A DNA stretch of 11,315 nucleotides from an uncultured Ruminococcus sp. (GCA_946612185.1 CAMOEP010000048.1:1-11315); one strand, 5' to 3'. Positions 1-7,032 are shown, numbered from the stretch's first letter. The notes: generated by a model not told the origin, from the sequence alone. Numbers and translations: made by a program.

Positions 1-53
1 AGGGGGAGGAAATGCCGATTTTTGCCGGGTTTAATTTGTTCCTCCCCCTTTTT
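1..53 (+). terminator. Possible rho-independent terminator at window edge
   Basis: Bases 1-11 (AGGGGGAGGAA) are the exact reverse complement of 39-49, and the right arm runs straight into a T-run at 49-53. The stem is 11 bp and G/C-rich, and the intervening 27 nt form no obvious inner stem, which makes the loop longer than usual. It could end a + strand gene lying left of the window. The surrounding sequence to about 75 is strikingly C-rich on the + strand and may extend beyond the edge, so the whole structure may not be visible. Confidence 0.4.
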
Positions 54-176
54 CCCCTTGGGTGTCCCCCTTTGGCGGAACGTCCGTAAAACAGACAAAT
101 TTAGTAAAAGAAACGGGCGACTTAAATAATTCCCAAAAAGTAAATGCTGTTGCCCTGATAAAAAAGTGGTAAAATA

Positions 177-205
177 TTGACATTTTGTTTTAATAGATGT
201 ATAAT
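177..205 (+). promoter_or_regulatory. Consensus sigma-70/SigA promoter
   Basis: TTGACA at 177-182 and TATAAT at 200-205 are both perfect matches to the vegetative consensus, separated by exactly 17 bp. Transcription should begin around 211-213, giving a leader of about 50 nt before the ATG at 263. The upstream ATG at 197 lies in the spacer and -10 box and would not be in this transcript, which rules it out as the start of the first gene. It probably drives the membrane protein, nfi and hypothetical genes as one unit. No operator-like repeat was seen around it. Confidence 0.85.
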
Positions 206-262
206 TATAAAAATATGTGTTTTCCAGGTAAGCTTATAACATTATTCATAAGGAGAACCCTA

Positions 263-1444
263 ATGAAAAAAATCACTCTCCGAGATATCGGGGCAATACT
301 GTTTATCGTTGCTGGTTTTACGATAATGGTAATATTCAAGGTCTGGCTTGCAGAAAAATGTACCGATACAAATGATCCGATGCTCATCTTGCTGGATATG
401 TCCACCAACGGACTATTCTTTAACGCTATAATCTGGACTGCCGTTGCGGTTTGGTGCATTTCCGATTCTATAAAGACCTTTCTTTCCGACATCATCAGTG
501 CGATGCGTCACTCTTCGTTCAAAAAAATACTGCTATGCCTTTTGGCGATACTAATTATCCCCCAGTTTTTCTGGTATTCCGGCAAATTCGGTCATATCAA
601 AGTCAACGGCAAAGAGCCGATACGCCTGCAATACAACTACTACCTTGTCCGTGATAGTATTACAGGCGAAACTGATACTATAACTATCAGTGCTGCGGAT
701 TTTCTGATCAAAAAGTATAGTTATTCCTCCGGTCACGGCAGATACGGCAGTAACCGAGTACATTACTCGTATTACGCTGTCTACGGTGACAACTCCATGT
801 TTATTTATAATAACCCTTTTGTGGATTATATCAATAAATGCAAGGAATACCAAAAGGATATCCAGATATCATACTACAAAAATTCCGGAATAATCATAAG
901 TATTGATGGTATCGGATTCTATGACCGCAGCGGATTTGATGCGAAACTCGCTCAGCTTGAAAAGGAGAAAAACGATGAGATCGCCGCTGAAAAAGCTGTA
1001 GAGGAAGCGGAGGAGCAAAAACGTCTGGAGCTGTTTAAGGCATTCTACCACTCGGAAGGTCAGAACTTCGATAATATCATAAATGATCTGGAAAGAAAAG
1101 GCATCGAAAACACATATGATGTAAAATATATCAGCACAAAATACTTTAAAACCGGCACTGTTGCGCTTTTTGATAATCCTCAGAATGTGGTTTACGTCGT
1201 GCGTGACAATGATAAGGAGGACATGGTGGAAGTTCCGCCGATACCTTACGACAGCACATTCAAGGAAGTAACCAAAATACTCGATGACGCTGGTATAAAA
1301 TGGACATTCGACTGCATGGGCAGCTACTCTAAAAAAGATGAACTTGACCACTCTGAGGACACGCTGAATACGGTTCACTGCTCACCCGGAACACCTATCC
1401 CGAAAGACTATGTGTTCTGGTTCTCTGTGCGCCATGCTGAATGA
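263..1444 (+). CDS. Membrane protein with three N-terminal helices and PASTA-like C-terminus
   Basis: This 393-residue protein starts at ATG 263 behind AGGAG at 251-255; an in-frame ATG at 197 overlaps the promoter. Three hydrophobic segments are visible at about residues 10-30, 50-68 and 88-105. A soluble region rich in Tyr and Ser follows (110-220), then a highly charged Lys/Glu helix, possibly coiled coil, at 224-261. The last 70 residues (about 321-390) resemble a PASTA repeat: a VPP opening, a helix ending in a gly-type turn (ILDDAG), then an SPGTPIPKDY segment leading to a closing beta strand. PASTA domains often bind peptidoglycan fragments, but here I infer only the fold, and whether the domain is outside the cell depends on unverified topology. 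No kinase or transpeptidase domain is present. It is the first gene of a three-gene operon, ending 20 bp before nfi. Its exact function is unknown. Confidence 0.8.
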   Translation: MKKITLRDIGAILFIVAGFTIMVIFKVWLAEKCTDTNDPMLILLDMSTNGLFFNAIIWTAVAVWCISDSIKTFLSDIISAMRHSSFKKILLCLLAILIIPQFFWYSGKFGHIKVNGKEPIRLQYNYYLVRDSITGETDTITISAADFLIKKYSYSSGHGRYGSNRVHYSYYAVYGDNSMFIYNNPFVDYINKCKEYQKDIQISYYKNSGIIISIDGIGFYDRSGFDAKLAQLEKEKNDEIAAEKAVEEAEEQKRLELFKAFYHSEGQNFDNIINDLERKGIENTYDVKYISTKYFKTGTVALFDNPQNVVYVVRDNDKEDMVEVPPIPYDSTFKEVTKILDDAGIKWTFDCMGSYSKKDELDHSEDTLNTVHCSPGTPIPKDYVFWFSVRHAE

Positions 1445-1464
1445 TTTTTCTGGAGGTAACAATT

Positions 1465-2154
1465 ATGGACATAAATAAAATGCAGGAGGACTTTTTAAGT
1501 CAACAGGAGAAGCTGAGGGACAAGATAGTTTCCGCTGACAATTTCGATTACAGTTCACTCAGGACTGCGGCTGGCGTTGACCTTGCTTACTGGAACAAGG
1601 ACGGTGAGGAGTATGCAGTTTGCTGCATAGTTATAATAGATATGCACACCCATGAGGTCATTGAAAAGAAGCATTTCAGCGGCAAGATAGAAGTTCCGTA
1701 TATGCCGGGGTTCCTTGCTTTCCGTGAGCTGCCGCTTATTCTGAAAACCGTTGAGCTTCTGGAAAATATCCCGGATATATACGTTTTCGACGGCAACGGC
1801 TTCCTTCACCCACGGAATATGGGAATCGCTACTCATGCGTCATTTTACCTGAATAAGCCAACTATCGGCATTGCCAAGACCTATTTTCGTGTTGATAAAA
1901 AGACGGATTACATCGAACCCGGAAACGATGCCGGAAGCTTTACGGATATCGTCATTGACGGCAAGGTTTATGGCAGAGCGCTGCGAACTCACACCGGTGT
2001 CAAGCCTGTATTCGTTTCTATCGGAAACTTCGTCTGCCTTGATACCGCCTGTAGACTCGCTATGGATATGACCGATAAGGAAAGCCACATTCCTATCCCC
2101 ACAAGGCTTGCTGACCTGGAAACTCATGTTATGCGTGAAGCGTTGAACAAATGA
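1465..2154 (+). CDS. nfi: Endonuclease V (deoxyinosine 3'-endonuclease)
   Basis: This 229-residue protein has the length of bacterial endonuclease V (about 220-230). Family hallmarks appear in order: AGVDLAY with metal-binding Asp39; the wedge PYMPGF (78-83) running into FRE with Glu88; and FDGNGFLHPR with Asp109, followed by an ATHASF..PTIGIAK stretch. A late Asp in RLADLE may complete the acidic metal site. The family nicks DNA at the second phosphodiester 3' of deoxyinosine, initiating repair of deaminated adenine, and can also cut RNA inosine. Start ATG 1465 is chosen because GGAGG (1452-1456) sits 8 nt upstream; an in-frame ATG at 1441 overlaps the previous stop and lacks a good ribosome site. 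It lies 20 bp after the membrane protein gene and overlaps the next gene by 4 bp, so expression is coupled. All key residues are present, so it should be active. Confidence 0.95.
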   Translation: MDINKMQEDFLSQQEKLRDKIVSADNFDYSSLRTAAGVDLAYWNKDGEEYAVCCIVIIDMHTHEVIEKKHFSGKIEVPYMPGFLAFRELPLILKTVELLENIPDIYVFDGNGFLHPRNMGIATHASFYLNKPTIGIAKTYFRVDKKTDYIEPGNDAGSFTDIVIDGKVYGRALRTHTGVKPVFVSIGNFVCLDTACRLAMDMTDKESHIPIPTRLADLETHVMREALNK

Positions 2155-2765
2155 TAATGTATACCACTAAACGACTTGAACAAATGCAAAAGAAAGTCGT
2201 TTTTCTCAGAGACAGGGACATGAGCGGCTGCTTGTTTGGCTTCGCAACAGCAACCAATGAATGTGCTTGTACTGGTGAAAACTATGGGGATTACTCCGTT
2301 CTGATATTTGAAAACGGCGTGGTCGAATACAAAAAGTATCTTTGCTTTGAAATTCCCATAAAAGTCAGAAAATGCATCATTTCCACACTTTACACAAATC
2401 GCATAGAGACTGTCCTGAACAGGTATTCCTCTGAAATATCTTCTTTTCACGATACTTTTAACGGTCTTTGCGATGACGGCGAAACTGAAATGTTCTACTT
2501 CGGCGGTAAGTGGATACAGACCGATAATATATTTGCTTCTGCTGATTTCAGCACCGAAGATGAGCAAAAATACAAGTCTGTTCCAGACAGCAATTATGAT
2601 AAACAGTGCCTCGAAAGCATCATGATGGAAAAAGTGATTCTAAGAGTATTTGATGAGATATGTTCCGCCTTAGATGGCTCTGATGTGGATATTAGTCTTA
2701 ACGGCGTTCATATTGGTTTGCCGGCTTATATAAGGTCAATAAAAAACAGAATTAGGGTGCGTTGA
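2151..2765 (+). CDS. Hypothetical protein, 3' end altered by inverted-repeat element
   Basis: A 204-residue protein that I do not recognise. Its ATG at 2151 overlaps the nfi stop in an ATGA arrangement, with a second in-frame ATG at 2157; no clear ribosome site precedes either, so it probably depends on translational coupling to nfi. It looks soluble, with no signal peptide or membrane segment, is rich in acidic and aromatic residues, and has Cys scattered in the first third. The last four codons (IRVR) and the TGA lie inside the left terminal repeat of the element at 2751-2920. Removing that element in silico leaves the same frame running to a TAA at 2929-2931, giving an ending such as INRRD. 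The annotated C-terminus therefore probably differs by only a few residues from the ancestral one, and the protein is likely still functional. Confidence 0.75.
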   Translation: MIMYTTKRLEQMQKKVVFLRDRDMSGCLFGFATATNECACTGENYGDYSVLIFENGVVEYKKYLCFEIPIKVRKCIISTLYTNRIETVLNRYSSEISSFHDTFNGLCDDGETEMFYFGGKWIQTDNIFASADFSTEDEQKYKSVPDSNYDKQCLESIMMEKVILRVFDEICSALDGSDVDISLNGVHIGLPAYIRSIKNRIRVR

Positions 2766-2920
2766 CACTAAAATAATGTGCAGATTTTTGAGCAGAATTT
2801 CTGCGCAGACAAGGAGAGGGAAACGCAGGTGGGCTGTCGCCCAGCAAGTTTTCTCGACGCAGTATGCGTAAAATTCTGCCAAAAAGATGCGTTTTAGGCT
2901 TAGTGTCAACGCACCCTAAT
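2751..2920. mobile_element. MITE-like element with perfect terminal inverted repeats
   Basis: The left end (2751-2771, beginning ATTAGGGTGCGT) is the exact reverse complement of the right end (2900-2920). Inside, 2792-2800 (GCAGAATTT) pairs exactly with 2871-2879, and the stem extends across TTTTTG (2785-2790) and CAAAAA (2880-2885) with one bulged A. A small hairpin, TGGGC/GCCCA, lies at the centre (2830-2843). The whole 170 bp can thus fold into a long imperfect hairpin. There is no open reading frame of note, so it has no transposase of its own. A TA dinucleotide sits just inside both ends (2753-2754 and 2917-2918) and could be a target duplication of the type made by IS630/mariner-like transposases; this is inference. 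It could instead be a repeated structured RNA or a REP-like unit. Confidence 0.7.
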
Positions 2921-2943
2921 CGCCGTGATTAAGGCAACTTCGC

Positions 2944-2994
2944 AAAAAAAAGACCTGCCCCAGGATTCAGTCGGAATCCCTGGCAGGTCTTTTT
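2944..2994. terminator. Bidirectional rho-independent terminator between convergent operons
   Basis: AGACCTGCC (2951-2959) pairs perfectly with GGCAGGTCT (2982-2990); after a small internal loop, GGATT (2963-2967) pairs with AATCC (2975-2979). On the + strand the stem runs into T at 2990-2994. On the - strand it runs into a T-run (A at 2944-2951 on the + strand). It begins 7 bp past the stop of the type II thioesterase gene, so it mainly ends the long - strand operon. It also stops transcription from the + strand endonuclease V operon. Confidence 0.9.
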
Positions 2995-3000
2995 GATATG

Positions 3001-3711
3001 TCAATTAAGCCCCAGTTTTTCGCAGATAAGCTTGCATACTTCTTCTTTGTGCTGGGTATAGTAGAAATGTCCGCCGCTGAATTTGACTACTTCGCAGCTT
3101 TTGTCGGTATACCTTCCCCAGCCGCTCATGTCAGCATTTTTCAACATTGTATCCTCAGTGCCGTATATCGCCGTGATATCACAGCCGAACTGAACCTGCT
3201 CCGGAGTTGCGCTGTACTTCTCAGCCATGCGCACATCATTGCAGAGTATCCGGTTAAGCTGTGCGGCAAGTTCCGCATCGGGTATCACCGGCGAGGAAGT
3301 CATACTGTTACGGTCGAAAAACTCAGTTATCTCCTGGTCAGTCACCTGGTCGATATCTCCGAAACAGTGCAGGTTCTCGTCTGGAGCATTCTTCCCGGAC
3401 AGGAACATATGAACCGGCGCAGGTAAGCCCTTTTCCCGTATCTGTCTTACAAATTCCGTGGCAAGGACTGTTCCCATGCTGTGACCGAATACGGCGTAGT
3501 CACCGTCTTTCAGAAGTGCTGTCAGGTCTTCGTTCTTGTCAAAAAGGTCACTGATGCAGGACTTTATATCATGCAGCATCGGCTCGGCAGAACGTGTGAA
3601 CCGACCTGAAAGTTCCATTGTGACAACGTTCAGGTCTTTGGGGAGAAATCGCTTGAATGATGCGTAACTCTTTGCTGAACCGCCTGCATGAGGGAAAAAA
3701 AACAGTGTCAT
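3001..3711 (-). CDS. Type II (external) thioesterase, alpha/beta hydrolase
   Basis: This 236-residue protein matches type II thioesterases of polyketide and nonribosomal peptide clusters in length and motifs. It opens with the typical strand and oxyanion segment FFFPHAGGSAKSY (residues 4-16). It then has the nucleophile elbow GHSMG (Ser78), the acid in YGTED (Asp187) and the base in GGHFYY (His215), a complete triad. Such enzymes hydrolyse wrong or stalled acyl groups from carrier-protein phosphopantetheine and sometimes release products. The start is ATG 3711, with GAGGAG at 3721-3716 just upstream; a TTG at 3723 is in frame but overlaps that site. The ATG is 1 bp past the acyl carrier protein stop, so the two are translated together. 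It is the last gene before the operon terminator. Function within this pathway is inferred from family and position. Confidence 0.9.
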   Translation of the reverse strand: MTLFFFPHAGGSAKSYASFKRFLPKDLNVVTMELSGRFTRSAEPMLHDIKSCISDLFDKNEDLTALLKDGDYAVFGHSMGTVLATEFVRQIREKGLPAPVHMFLSGKNAPDENLHCFGDIDQVTDQEITEFFDRNSMTSSPVIPDAELAAQLNRILCNDVRMAEKYSATPEQVQFGCDITAIYGTEDTMLKNADMSGWGRYTDKSCEVVKFSGGHFYYTQHKEEVCKLICEKLGLN

Positions 3712-3712
3712 A

Positions 3713-3964
3713 TTACTCCTCAACAGTTGTTCCCTTTTCGTTGAGCAGGTCGAAGAACTCGCCTACTCTGCTGATAGATGCTACCAGTGAAAGTGCAACG
3801 TTCAGCTTGTATGTATCAGTGATATGTGATCCAAGACCGAAAAGTCCCAGAGAATCAAGGTACAGATCATCAAAAACGTCAGTATCCTTTGTGATCTCCT
3901 CAGCGTCAACGCCTACATAGTCGGAAACGACCTGTCTGAATTCGTTCCAATCAAGATTATTCAT
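3713..3964 (-). CDS. Discrete acyl carrier protein
   Basis: An 83-residue acidic protein with the four-helix carrier-protein pattern. The phosphopantetheine attachment motif is DLYLDSLGLFGL with Ser38 in DSL, the usual position for a stand-alone carrier protein of about 80 residues. The serine must be modified by a phosphopantetheinyl transferase, which is not in the window. The gene starts 2 bp after the ligase stop, with AAGGAG about 10 nt upstream, and ends 1 bp before the type II thioesterase start. Placement between the ligase and the thioesterase suggests that it carries the acyl chain for this pathway rather than serving general fatty acid synthesis, where acpP normally lies with fab genes. 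It could also be a peptidyl-type carrier, since the family does not separate cleanly at this length. Confidence 0.92.
   Translation of the reverse strand: MNNLDWNEFRQVVSDYVGVDAEEITKDTDVFDDLYLDSLGLFGLGSHITDTYKLNVALSLVASISRVGEFFDLLNEKGTTVEE
3716..3721 (-). promoter_or_regulatory. Ribosome binding site deciding thioesterase start
   Basis: GAGGAG on the - strand forms the last two sense codons (Glu-Glu) of the acyl carrier protein gene and lies 4 nt before ATG 3711. This fixes the thioesterase start at the ATG rather than the in-frame TTG at 3723, and indicates coupling of the two genes. Confidence 0.75.
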
Positions 3965-3966
3965 AA

Positions 3967-5526
3967 TTATTTATACTCCTTTTTTCTGAGATATTTGAAC
4001 TGTATCTTGCCGATGTCCTTGGGTATCTCCTCAACGAGAACTACCTTGTCCGGCACTTTATAAGCGGAGAGTTTTCCGTCGAAATAGCGTGCCAGTTCGC
4101 CTCTTGTTACCTTTTCATCGCCCTTGGGCTGAATGTAGGCGACTATCTGCTGACCGATTACCGGATGTGGCTCGTCAGTTACGGCTGCGGCTGCTATCTT
4201 GGGGTGAGTGAGCAGGCAGGCTTCAACTTCCTCAGCGTGAACGAGGTTTCCGCCACGCTTGATTATACGCTTGCTGCGTCCTGCGAAACGTACTATACCA
4301 CCGGGCAGTTTGTTTACCAGGTCACCTGTACAGAACCATCTTCTGCCCTGATCGTCGGTGAGTATCTTCTCGGCGGACAGTTCCGGGTTGCCGAAATACT
4401 CAGTGATAACGCCGTCGGTGTAAACGCACAGTTCACCTGTTTCACCCTCGGCAACGTCGTTCTTGTCAGCGTCGATAACACGGTAGTCGGTGAAGTAAAG
4501 CTTCTTGAAGTCGCTGGGATCGGAGTCGCCGTCCTTTGCGGAATCCCATACCACCATAGTGCAAGTCTCGGAAGAACCGATGATATTGATGACCCGGATA
4601 TTCAGCTTCTTGACGAATGTATCAGCTATCTCCTTGGGCAGAACTTCGCCGGCAAAGTAGCAGATACGAACGCTTGAAAGGTCATACTTCTCGAAATCAG
4701 GAGTTGAAAGAAGTACCTTTGCAAGGGTGGAAGTAAGCTGAATGATATTTACCTTGTACTTCTGGACAGTCTCCAGGAATGAGATAGGATTGAACTGGGG
4801 CTGATACATTACGCTTCCGCCCTTGAGTGCCATTTGCAGACCCATTCCAAATCCGCCCTGATGATAGAGGGTCATGCCCAGCATCATAACGTCGTCGGAC
4901 TTGAATTCCAGATAATCGCCCATATCCTTCTGAGTGGAAAGGAATCCGCCGGAGGGAACGGCAAGTATCTTGGGAGTGCCGGTGCTTCCGGAAGTGCAGG
5001 CAAGGGACATGGTGTGCAGGTACTCAGGCTGATATATCTCGCAGTCAGCCTCGCCGTAGTCAGCAGCAAACTTCTCAGCACTGATGTAGCTGTCGCCGTC
5101 CGGAACAGCGCTCTCAGGTGCAAAGCATACCACCTTTTCAAGCTGGAACTCGCCGGGTACAAGCTGACTTACTGCACCTATGATGTGGTTAGTTCTGTAC
5201 TTTTCAGTCACGAACAGCATCTTAACAGTAGTTGCCGGGATAAGCCTGGAAAGTTCCAGTGAACCACTCTGGGGGTCGATCGGAACAGGCTGAGCGCCTA
5301 TTCTTACGGCTGACCAGAATGCGATGTACCATTCAATACTGTTAGGCATTACCAAACCAACTTTGTCGTCCACGCCGATACCCAGCTTTTTCAGTGCTGA
5401 GCCGAAAACTGCGGTTTTCTCCATGAACTGGCTGTAGGTCAGTGTATTCTCATCTATCCTCAGAAGAACCTTGTCCGGTGTCTCCTGAGCGTATTTGCTG
5501 TAGTAATCAAAGAAATTATTGCTCAT
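3967..5526 (-). CDS. Acyl/aryl-AMP ligase (ANL superfamily)
   Basis: This 519-residue stand-alone adenylating enzyme contains the standard motifs in order. The P-loop is TSGSTGTPK (178-186), GSSET is at 317-321, CTGDL with ribose-binding Asp402 is at 399-403, the hinge is GRSKRIIKRGGN (416-427), and the C-terminal GKI contains catalytic Lys507. It should activate a carboxylic acid with ATP and transfer it to CoA or to the carrier-protein thiol. There is no fused carrier or condensation domain; the free carrier protein encoded 2 bp downstream is a natural acceptor, though this is inference. Substrate cannot be read reliably; long-chain fatty acid, short acid and aryl acid all remain possible. 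ATG 5526 overlaps the hydrolase stop by 4 bp (ATGA), with AGGAGA upstream. Confidence 0.92.
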   Translation of the reverse strand: MSNNFFDYYSKYAQETPDKVLLRIDENTLTYSQFMEKTAVFGSALKKLGIGVDDKVGLVMPNSIEWYIAFWSAVRIGAQPVPIDPQSGSLELSRLIPATTVKMLFVTEKYRTNHIIGAVSQLVPGEFQLEKVVCFAPESAVPDGDSYISAEKFAADYGEADCEIYQPEYLHTMSLACTSGSTGTPKILAVPSGGFLSTQKDMGDYLEFKSDDVMMLGMTLYHQGGFGMGLQMALKGGSVMYQPQFNPISFLETVQKYKVNIIQLTSTLAKVLLSTPDFEKYDLSSVRICYFAGEVLPKEIADTFVKKLNIRVINIIGSSETCTMVVWDSAKDGDSDPSDFKKLYFTDYRVIDADKNDVAEGETGELCVYTDGVITEYFGNPELSAEKILTDDQGRRWFCTGDLVNKLPGGIVRFAGRSKRIIKRGGNLVHAEEVEACLLTHPKIAAAAVTDEPHPVIGQQIVAYIQPKGDEKVTRGELARYFDGKLSAYKVPDKVVLVEEIPKDIGKIQFKYLRKKEYK

Positions 5527-6647
5527 TTGGTTTCTCCTGTAAGTCTCTGTGCGATGAAATCAGCGGTGATGTGCTTTACCCAGTGGAACTGCTCGCCTAC
5601 AGGCATTGCGTGCATGATAGTTTCCTCGGAAACGTATGCAGGTCTTTCGGTGACTTCAAGTCTCTCCTTGTAGCCTGTTGCCTTGCTGTAGAGGATATCG
5701 TTTGCCTCGTGGGTCATCCAGTTATCATAGTCGCTGTGTACAAGGAAGAAGTCGGAGCTGAGAGTTCCTTCGGAGAGAACGTTCATTGACTCCATGTAGT
5801 CGTCGTTTGTCTGGTATGAAGTCCACTTGCCCTTCTTCATCCAGATCGGAACGGAGTCAAGCTTGCAGTAGCAGATCATCAGCGGGAACAGCGCTACGCA
5901 ACACTTAACACCGGGGTTCTTTGCTGTTGCTCTGATAGCGTAGCCGCCGCCCATGCAAAGACCAAAGTTAGCCATACGGCTGCTGTCAAGTTCGCTGCGG
6001 CTGTCGATGAACTTGTAGATGCCCTCGAAAGCGGCTTCCAGTTCGTCACCGCCGCACTTTACGTTATTCCAGATAACAGCGCCGCCTGTACCGGGCATAT
6101 CAGGAGTGATGACTGCCACGCCACGCTCATTCAGGGGCATTGCCAGCATATCAAGTTCCTCCTTGCAGCTACCGATGCCGGAGTAGGTAATAGCAATGGG
6201 GTAGCTTTCCTTGCTGCCGTCGTCGGGGTAGTGGATATAAGCCGGAAGCTTGCCGAAAGCAGTATCTATCTCAACGTACTCTATCTTATTATCACAAAGT
6301 TCGGTATACTTTCTGTAACTGTCAGCCAGGTTATTATAAATGGAAACCTTCTGCTCTAAGTCCTGGATATTTACCATATAGCAGGCGTACCAGCACTGTG
6401 CGACCATTTTTGCGTATGCTCTTGCGGAAATACGGTTTCCCTTAGCTTCATTCTGGTCACGAAGCTCTGCGTAATGAGCGATCTTCTTTTCCCATTCACC
6501 AAGCCATACAGCCTGTATCTTCTTACCGCTCATAACGTCGATCTCGTCCACTCTTTTCAGGACGTACTCAGTATCAAAAGGGTCACTTCCGTAAAGCATC
6601 GACCTTGTGACCACCGGGTTAAGAAGTTCTCTGATCGACCATTTCAT
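5523..6647 (-). CDS. Ayg1/FrsA-like alpha/beta hydrolase with Cys nucleophile
   Basis: A 374-residue protein with a helical N-terminal half (about 1-120) followed by an alpha/beta hydrolase core, the layout of the FrsA/DUF1100 group. That group includes the fungal polyketide-shortening hydrolase Ayg1 and 2,6-dihydroxypseudooxynicotine hydrolase, a C-C bond hydrolase. The nucleophile elbow reads GLCMGG, so Cys231 stands where Ser is usual. Candidate triad partners are Asp308 (HSDYD) and His355 (EQFHW), with His346 and His359 as alternatives. The oxyanion-side TYSGIGSCKEE segment is present at 154-164. Cys nucleophiles occur in dienelactone hydrolases and suit acyl transfer, lactonisation or C-C cleavage as well as hydrolysis. 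ATG 6647 follows a GAGAGGA site 8 nt upstream; the gene begins 15 bp after the tautomerase and overlaps the ligase by 4 bp. The reaction is inferred, not established. Confidence 0.8.
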   Translation of the reverse strand: MKWSIRELLNPVVTRSMLYGSDPFDTEYVLKRVDEIDVMSGKKIQAVWLGEWEKKIAHYAELRDQNEAKGNRISARAYAKMVAQCWYACYMVNIQDLEQKVSIYNNLADSYRKYTELCDNKIEYVEIDTAFGKLPAYIHYPDDGSKESYPIAITYSGIGSCKEELDMLAMPLNERGVAVITPDMPGTGGAVIWNNVKCGGDELEAAFEGIYKFIDSRSELDSSRMANFGLCMGGGYAIRATAKNPGVKCCVALFPLMICYCKLDSVPIWMKKGKWTSYQTNDDYMESMNVLSEGTLSSDFFLVHSDYDNWMTHEANDILYSKATGYKERLEVTERPAYVSEETIMHAMPVGEQFHWVKHITADFIAQRLTGETK

Positions 6648-6662
6648 AATATCATTCCTCTC

Positions 6663-7016
6663 TTATTCTGTATAGCGCCAGGCGCTCTGTCTGTCCATTT
6701 CCGTAAACTGCATATATATGCGGTAAGGATCGACCTTTGTGTGCTTCTGGATAACTGCCAGCATAGTATCTGCAAACAGCTTCAGGAATCCGCTTTTATC
6801 GCTGGCAAATTCCTGTGGCATAACGTAGCGGAATTCCGAGAAAAACACGGTATCCTCAGAATTGTTCATGTACATATAGCAATCGTCCAGCATGACCATT
6901 ACTGCCGGCAGGGGCTTTTTCAGAAGCTTTGCCATTTCCTCTGCAACTTCATTCAGGAATTCCTTTTTGGAAAGTTCGTCCATTTTGTAGTTGGTTTTCA
7001 TTTGTGCGATCGGCAT
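6663..7016 (-). CDS. MIF-family tautomerase-like protein
   Basis: This 117-residue protein matches the macrophage migration inhibitory factor (MIF) fold in length (114-115 in MIF) and layout. It starts MPI, so removal of Met would expose an N-terminal catalytic Pro. KKPLPAVMVML (33-43) aligns with the GKPPQYIAVHV stretch of MIF, with Lys34 at the catalytic Lys32 position. DPYRIYMQFTEM (96-107) aligns with the SPDRVYINYYDM region, with Tyr101 matching Tyr95 and Gln103 replacing Asn97, and Trp113 matches Trp108. The MIF CxxC motif is absent. The family uses Pro as a general base for keto-enol or double-bond isomerisation. In this operon it could tautomerise a beta-keto or unsaturated intermediate. 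The start is ATG 7016 with GAGAGGA 9 nt upstream; a longer frame to 7100 runs back into the ketosynthase gene and would bury the Pro. Function is inferred from alignment by eye. Confidence 0.8.
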   Translation of the reverse strand: MPIAQMKTNYKMDELSKKEFLNEVAEEMAKLLKKPLPAVMVMLDDCYMYMNNSEDTVFFSEFRYVMPQEFASDKSGFLKLFADTMLAVIQKHTKVDPYRIYMQFTEMDRQSAWRYTE

Positions 7017-7025
7017 TAATTGTCG

Positions 7026-7032
7026 TCCTCTC
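7026..7032 (-). promoter_or_regulatory. Ribosome binding site deciding tautomerase start
   Basis: GAGAGGA on the - strand begins directly after the ketosynthase stop codon (7035-7033) and sits 9 nt before ATG 7016. It fixes the start so that Pro is residue 2, the position needed for a tautomerase. A nearly identical site (AGAGAGGA) precedes the hydrolase gene. Confidence 0.75.

Noticed and set aside
869..1378. 169-codon - strand frame opposite the membrane protein gene
   Set aside because: It is antisense to a gene with promoter, ribosome site and PASTA-like end; no start signal of its own.
2751..2920. CRISPR array or attachment site
   Set aside because: There is one inverted-repeat pair, not regularly spaced direct repeats, and no integrase or tRNA gene is nearby.
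4165..4677. Long + strand open frame inside the AMP ligase gene
   Set aside because: It is antisense to a gene with every ANL motif, has no ribosome site and resembles no family; a shadow frame caused by codon use.
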